Shown here one piece after another: positions 61,688 through 64,000 of a stretch of DNA of 64,000 bases. The number at the start of each line of letters is the position of its first letter. Positions within the stretch are counted from its first letter, which is position 1. The notes beneath the pieces were generated by a model. It saw nothing but the letters and a program-made list of their open reading frames with translations. It did not search any database and was not told where the DNA came from. A program made the translations under genes and the position numbers. The stretch is taken from the NCBI RefSeq assembly GCF_900187445.1, contig NZ_FYEB01000001.1, positions 992,001 through 1,056,000 on the forward strand. Reading direction: 5' to 3'. This stretch comes from Pseudomonas sp. Irchel s3b2 (GTDB taxonomy: Bacteria; Pseudomonadota; Gammaproteobacteria; Pseudomonadales; Pseudomonadaceae).

Positions 61688-62659
61688 CTACAACCACCCC
61701 GACCGCTTGAAACTCGCCCACAAACCGACACACCCAACAGTGATAAACCCCAACACCCCGAAATACCCATAATGCCAACTCAACTCCGGCATATTCTGGA
61801 AGTTCATCCCGTAAATCCCGGCCACTGCCGTCGGGAACGCCAGAATCGCCGCCCACGCCGCAAACTTGCGCTGCACCACGCTCTGCCGTGACGCCTCCAG
61901 CAACACCCCGACCTCGATGGTCTGGCTGGCAATGTCCGCCAGGGTTGTCAGGTCTTCCATCTGTCGCCTGACGTGAATCTGCACATCGCGGAAGTACGGG
62001 CGCATGTTCTTGTCGATAAATGGAAAGCTCAGGTTCTGCAATTCCTCGCTGATCTCCACCATCGGTGCCGCAAAACGGCGCAAGCGCAATACATCACGGC
62101 GCAGACTGTGGAGTTTCTGAATGTCGCGCTCATTCAGGGAGCTGCACATTACGCTGTTCTCCAGCTCATCGATCTCGGCATGGATCGCTTCGCCCATCGG
62201 CTGGTAGTTCTCAATCACGAAGTCGAGGATGGCATAGAGTACGAAATCTTCCCCATGTTCCAATAACAGCGGGCGCGCCTCACAACGTTGTCGGACATAG
62301 GCGTAGGACGCCGAATGACCATTGCGTGCGGTAATGACGTACCCCTTGCCGGCAAAGATATGAGTCTCGATGAACTGCAGTTTGCCTTCATTGCGGATCG
62401 GCGAATACGTGACGATAAACAGTGCGTCGCCGAAGGTTTCCAGCTTCGGTCGGCTGTGTTTTTCCAGGGCGTCTTCGATGGCCAGTTCATGCAGGTTGAA
62501 CTGACGTTGCAGGTTGAACAACTCTTCGGCGTTCGGCTCTTCGAGGCCGATCCACACAAAGTGACCAGGCTTGGCAGCCCATGCGGCACCTTCATCGAGG
62601 GTGATATTGGTGACTTTCTTACCGGCGCTGTAAACCGCAGCAGCAACGACTCTACCCAT
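61688..62659 (-). CDS. corA: CorA-family magnesium/cobalt transporter
   Basis: A 323-residue CorA channel. A long cytoplasmic N-terminal domain precedes two C-terminal membrane helices; the YGMNF signature of the first loop is at 283-287, followed by the MPELSWHYG periplasmic loop. It should form a pentamer passing Mg2+ or other divalent ions down their gradient. Convergent with the amidotransferase gene. Confidence 0.93.
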   Translation of the reverse strand: MGRVVAAAVYSAGKKVTNITLDEGAAWAAKPGHFVWIGLEEPNAEELFNLQRQFNLHELAIEDALEKHSRPKLETFGDALFIVTYSPIRNEGKLQFIETHIFAGKGYVITARNGHSASYAYVRQRCEARPLLLEHGEDFVLYAILDFVIENYQPMGEAIHAEIDELENSVMCSSLNERDIQKLHSLRRDVLRLRRFAAPMVEISEELQNLSFPFIDKNMRPYFRDVQIHVRRQMEDLTTLADIASQTIEVGVLLEASRQSVVQRKFAAWAAILAFPTAVAGIYGMNFQNMPELSWHYGYFGVLGFITVGCVGLWASFKRSGWL

Positions 62660-62767
62660 GATGGTGATTCACTTCTTATTAGCGTAAAGACTGGCGGTGC
62701 CAGGCAGGATTGAGCTTAACCTTGTCTACTGCTTGAGAGTCAGCAAAATCTGCAGAGTTCGCAGGCA

Positions 62768-62793
62768 AAAGAAAACCCGCACAGGGCGGGTTT
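62768..62793 (-). terminator. Terminator of plsC
   Basis: On the minus strand AAACCCGCC-CTGT-GCGGGTTTT, followed by CTTTTG, 4 bases after the plsC stop. Confidence 0.85.
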
Positions 62794-62796
62794 CAT

Positions 62797-63519
62797 TCAG
62801 GCGGCTTGCAGTTGCCGATCCATCGAGTCGATGCACTCGCGCATCTGGTCGCGGCACTGGGCGATCAGCATCGGCAAGTCATCCAGACTCAATCCAGCCG
62901 TAGGAATCGCCGGCAGCGAACGGATCAGAATTTTCCCACTGCGCCAGCGGTTCAATCGCATGTGTTTGACGTAACTGCTGACACACACCGGAACAATCGG
63001 CACGCCCGCGGCAATCGCCATCTGGAACGCGCCTTTTTTGAACGGCAGCAGCTCTTCGCCCAGGTTGCGGGTGCCCTCGGGGAAGACCCAGATCGAGGTA
63101 TCTTCATGCTGCAAAGTGCGAGTAGTGGTCAGCATCGACTGGCGTGCCTTGTGCGCATTGCCGCGGTCAATCAGCACGTTACCAGCCAGCCAGAACAACT
63201 GCCCGAACAGCGGCACCCACTTCAGGCTCTTCTTGCCAATGCACACGGTACGACGGGGCACCACGTTGCCGAACACAAACAGATCGTAGTTGGACTGGTG
63301 GTTGGCAATGATCACGCAGCTGTCAGGCTTTTCCATCAGCGGCCTGACGTCGGCCTTCACCCGCAAACGCAAAATGCACATCGCCGGCCATGCATACAGG
63401 CGCGCGCATAAACGGCTGTTGTCCGGATTGAACGGCCGGCACAGACCCAGAATCACCCCAAGCACCCCGGCCAGAATAAAGTGCAAGCCCATCAATAACA
63501 TACGAAACACAAACAGCAT
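62797..63519 (-). CDS. plsC: 1-acyl-glycerol-3-phosphate acyltransferase
   Basis: A 240-residue membrane acyltransferase: hydrophobic start (about 4-26), catalytic NHQSNYD (73-79, HX4D), GKKSLKWVPLFGQLFW and FPEGTRN (146-152). It forms phosphatidic acid from lysophosphatidic acid. Pseudomonads carry several PlsC paralogues, so this may be one of several. Confidence 0.93.
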   Translation of the reverse strand: MLFVFRMLLMGLHFILAGVLGVILGLCRPFNPDNSRLCARLYAWPAMCILRLRVKADVRPLMEKPDSCVIIANHQSNYDLFVFGNVVPRRTVCIGKKSLKWVPLFGQLFWLAGNVLIDRGNAHKARQSMLTTTRTLQHEDTSIWVFPEGTRNLGEELLPFKKGAFQMAIAAGVPIVPVCVSSYVKHMRLNRWRSGKILIRSLPAIPTAGLSLDDLPMLIAQCRDQMRECIDSMDRQLQAA

Positions 63520-63685
63520 TTAAAGGGTCCACCGGGACAAAAGGTGGCGCAGTGTACGGATGTGCACTATTTTCGGCAATTGCCGCTAGGGAAGTGGGAA
63601 ATGGCCGATGTTTGAGCGCATGTTTCCGACTTATAGGTCAGATGCGGTCTAGAGCGGTTGTAAGGTTTAAAACCAGGCACGCAAG

Positions 63686-63716
63686 AAAAAGCCCGACACG
63701 ACGGTCGGACTTTTCG
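63686..63716 (-). terminator. Terminator of the crotonase gene
   Basis: On the minus strand AGTCCGAC-CGTC-GTGTCGGGCT then T5, 18 bases beyond the stop. Confidence 0.8.
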
Positions 63717-63733
63717 GTACAGCGCGTTCAGGT

Positions 63734-64000
63734 TTAACCCATATGCTCCTGATCCAGGATGATCGCGTTGTCCAGTGTCTCCAGCAGTGCCTTGCGCACT
63801 TTCAGCTTGGTGTTCTTGTGGGCGGTCATGTTGAGCTTCTTCAACTGACGAGCCGCCGCCAGCGCCGCGCCTTGCAGCTCTTCGGCCGACACCACCACAT
63901 CAAGGAAACCGGCGTCCACAGCACTCTGCGGATTGAACATCTCGGCATTGATCACCGCACGATGAAACGCCGACTTGCGCAGACGATCACGCGCCAGCTC
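63734..64000 (-). CDS. Crotonase/enoyl-CoA hydratase, partial 3' end
   Basis: The last 88 codons of a gene that begins outside the window. RAVINAEMFNPQSAVDAGFLDVVV is the usual region after the crotonase core (product entry of the CoA hydratase/isomerase fold), and the helical C-terminus KLNMTAHKNTKLKVRKALLE follows. The catalytic core is not in the window, so substrate and symbol cannot be assigned. Confidence 0.8.
   Translation of the reverse strand, partial: ELARDRLRKSAFHRAVINAEMFNPQSAVDAGFLDVVVSAEELQGAALAAARQLKKLNMTAHKNTKLKVRKALLETLDNAIILDQEHMG

Overview
The window is chromosomal DNA of a fluorescent Pseudomonas, P. fluorescens group. This rests on the conserved gene neighbourhoods (minE-minD-minC with lpxL and a patatin; aroC-MFS-mtnBDC; folE with glutaredoxin and smr; the puuE-uraD-alc-allA-puuD ureide cluster with hiuH), even high GC, and dozens of REP/REPIN-type inverted repeats of the kinds that litter these genomes. 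No prophage, CRISPR array, rRNA or intact insertion sequence was seen. The one clear mobile-looking element is a transposase-less 270-bp inverted-repeat element.

Layout. 1-800: a tandemly duplicated tRNA-Val/tRNA-Asp unit. 0.8-7.7 kb: catalase-like and diheme-cytochrome pair, FKBP-type prolyl isomerase, a YkvA-like protein behind a palindromic pair of perfect DnaA boxes, a three-gene HTH/unknown/Sel1 operon, then an elaborate repeat-structured leader before a frameshifted small gene. 7.7-13.6 kb: EAL-CBS-GGDEF protein, Prc protease, quinone oxidoreductase, HAD phosphatase. 12.9-19.3 kb: an ABC importer operon with an alkaline-phosphatase-fold hydrolase and a HAD phosphatase, facing a GntR/HutC-type regulator; CTAG-centred dyads lie before both units. 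19.4-26.4 kb: small membrane protein, aminopeptidase, RluA, MinCDE, LpxL, patatin. 26.5-35.7 kb: purine and ureide catabolism. Tsx-like porin, PuuD, AllA, Alc, UraD, PuuE and divergent HiuH convert urate to glyoxylate and urea, and an AzgA-type purine permease lies beyond. The three promoter regions share a TTGTATACAA-type palindrome. 35.8-43.8 kb: MarR regulator, aminotransferase, glutaredoxin, FolE, Smr, isochorismatase-fold hydrolase, PrmB, the MITE-like element, alpha/beta hydrolase. 43.9-47.4 kb: aroC, MFS, then an eroded methionine-salvage operon in which mtnD is intact, mtnB is an internal-deletion remnant and mtnC is gone. 47.7-52.3 kb: acyl-CoA synthetase, ankyrin protein, small hypotheticals, RraB. 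52.5-55.8 kb: a circularly permuted ATP-grasp / alpha-E / transglutaminase operon with a sigma-54 promoter and an NtrC-like dyad. 56-64 kb: cytochrome c protein, 31-residue membrane peptide, thiolase plus FadB-type beta-oxidation pair, amidotransferase, CorA, PlsC and the end of a crotonase gene.

Most genes are ordinary core or near-core Pseudomonas genes. The most informative points are regulatory or degenerative: the NtrC/sigma-54 architecture, the shared purine-regulon palindrome, the CTAG-centred operators, the DnaA-box palindrome, the decayed mtn operon, the MITE-like element and the leader with mutually exclusive pairings. All functions are read from recognised sequence motifs and neighbourhood; no database search was run.
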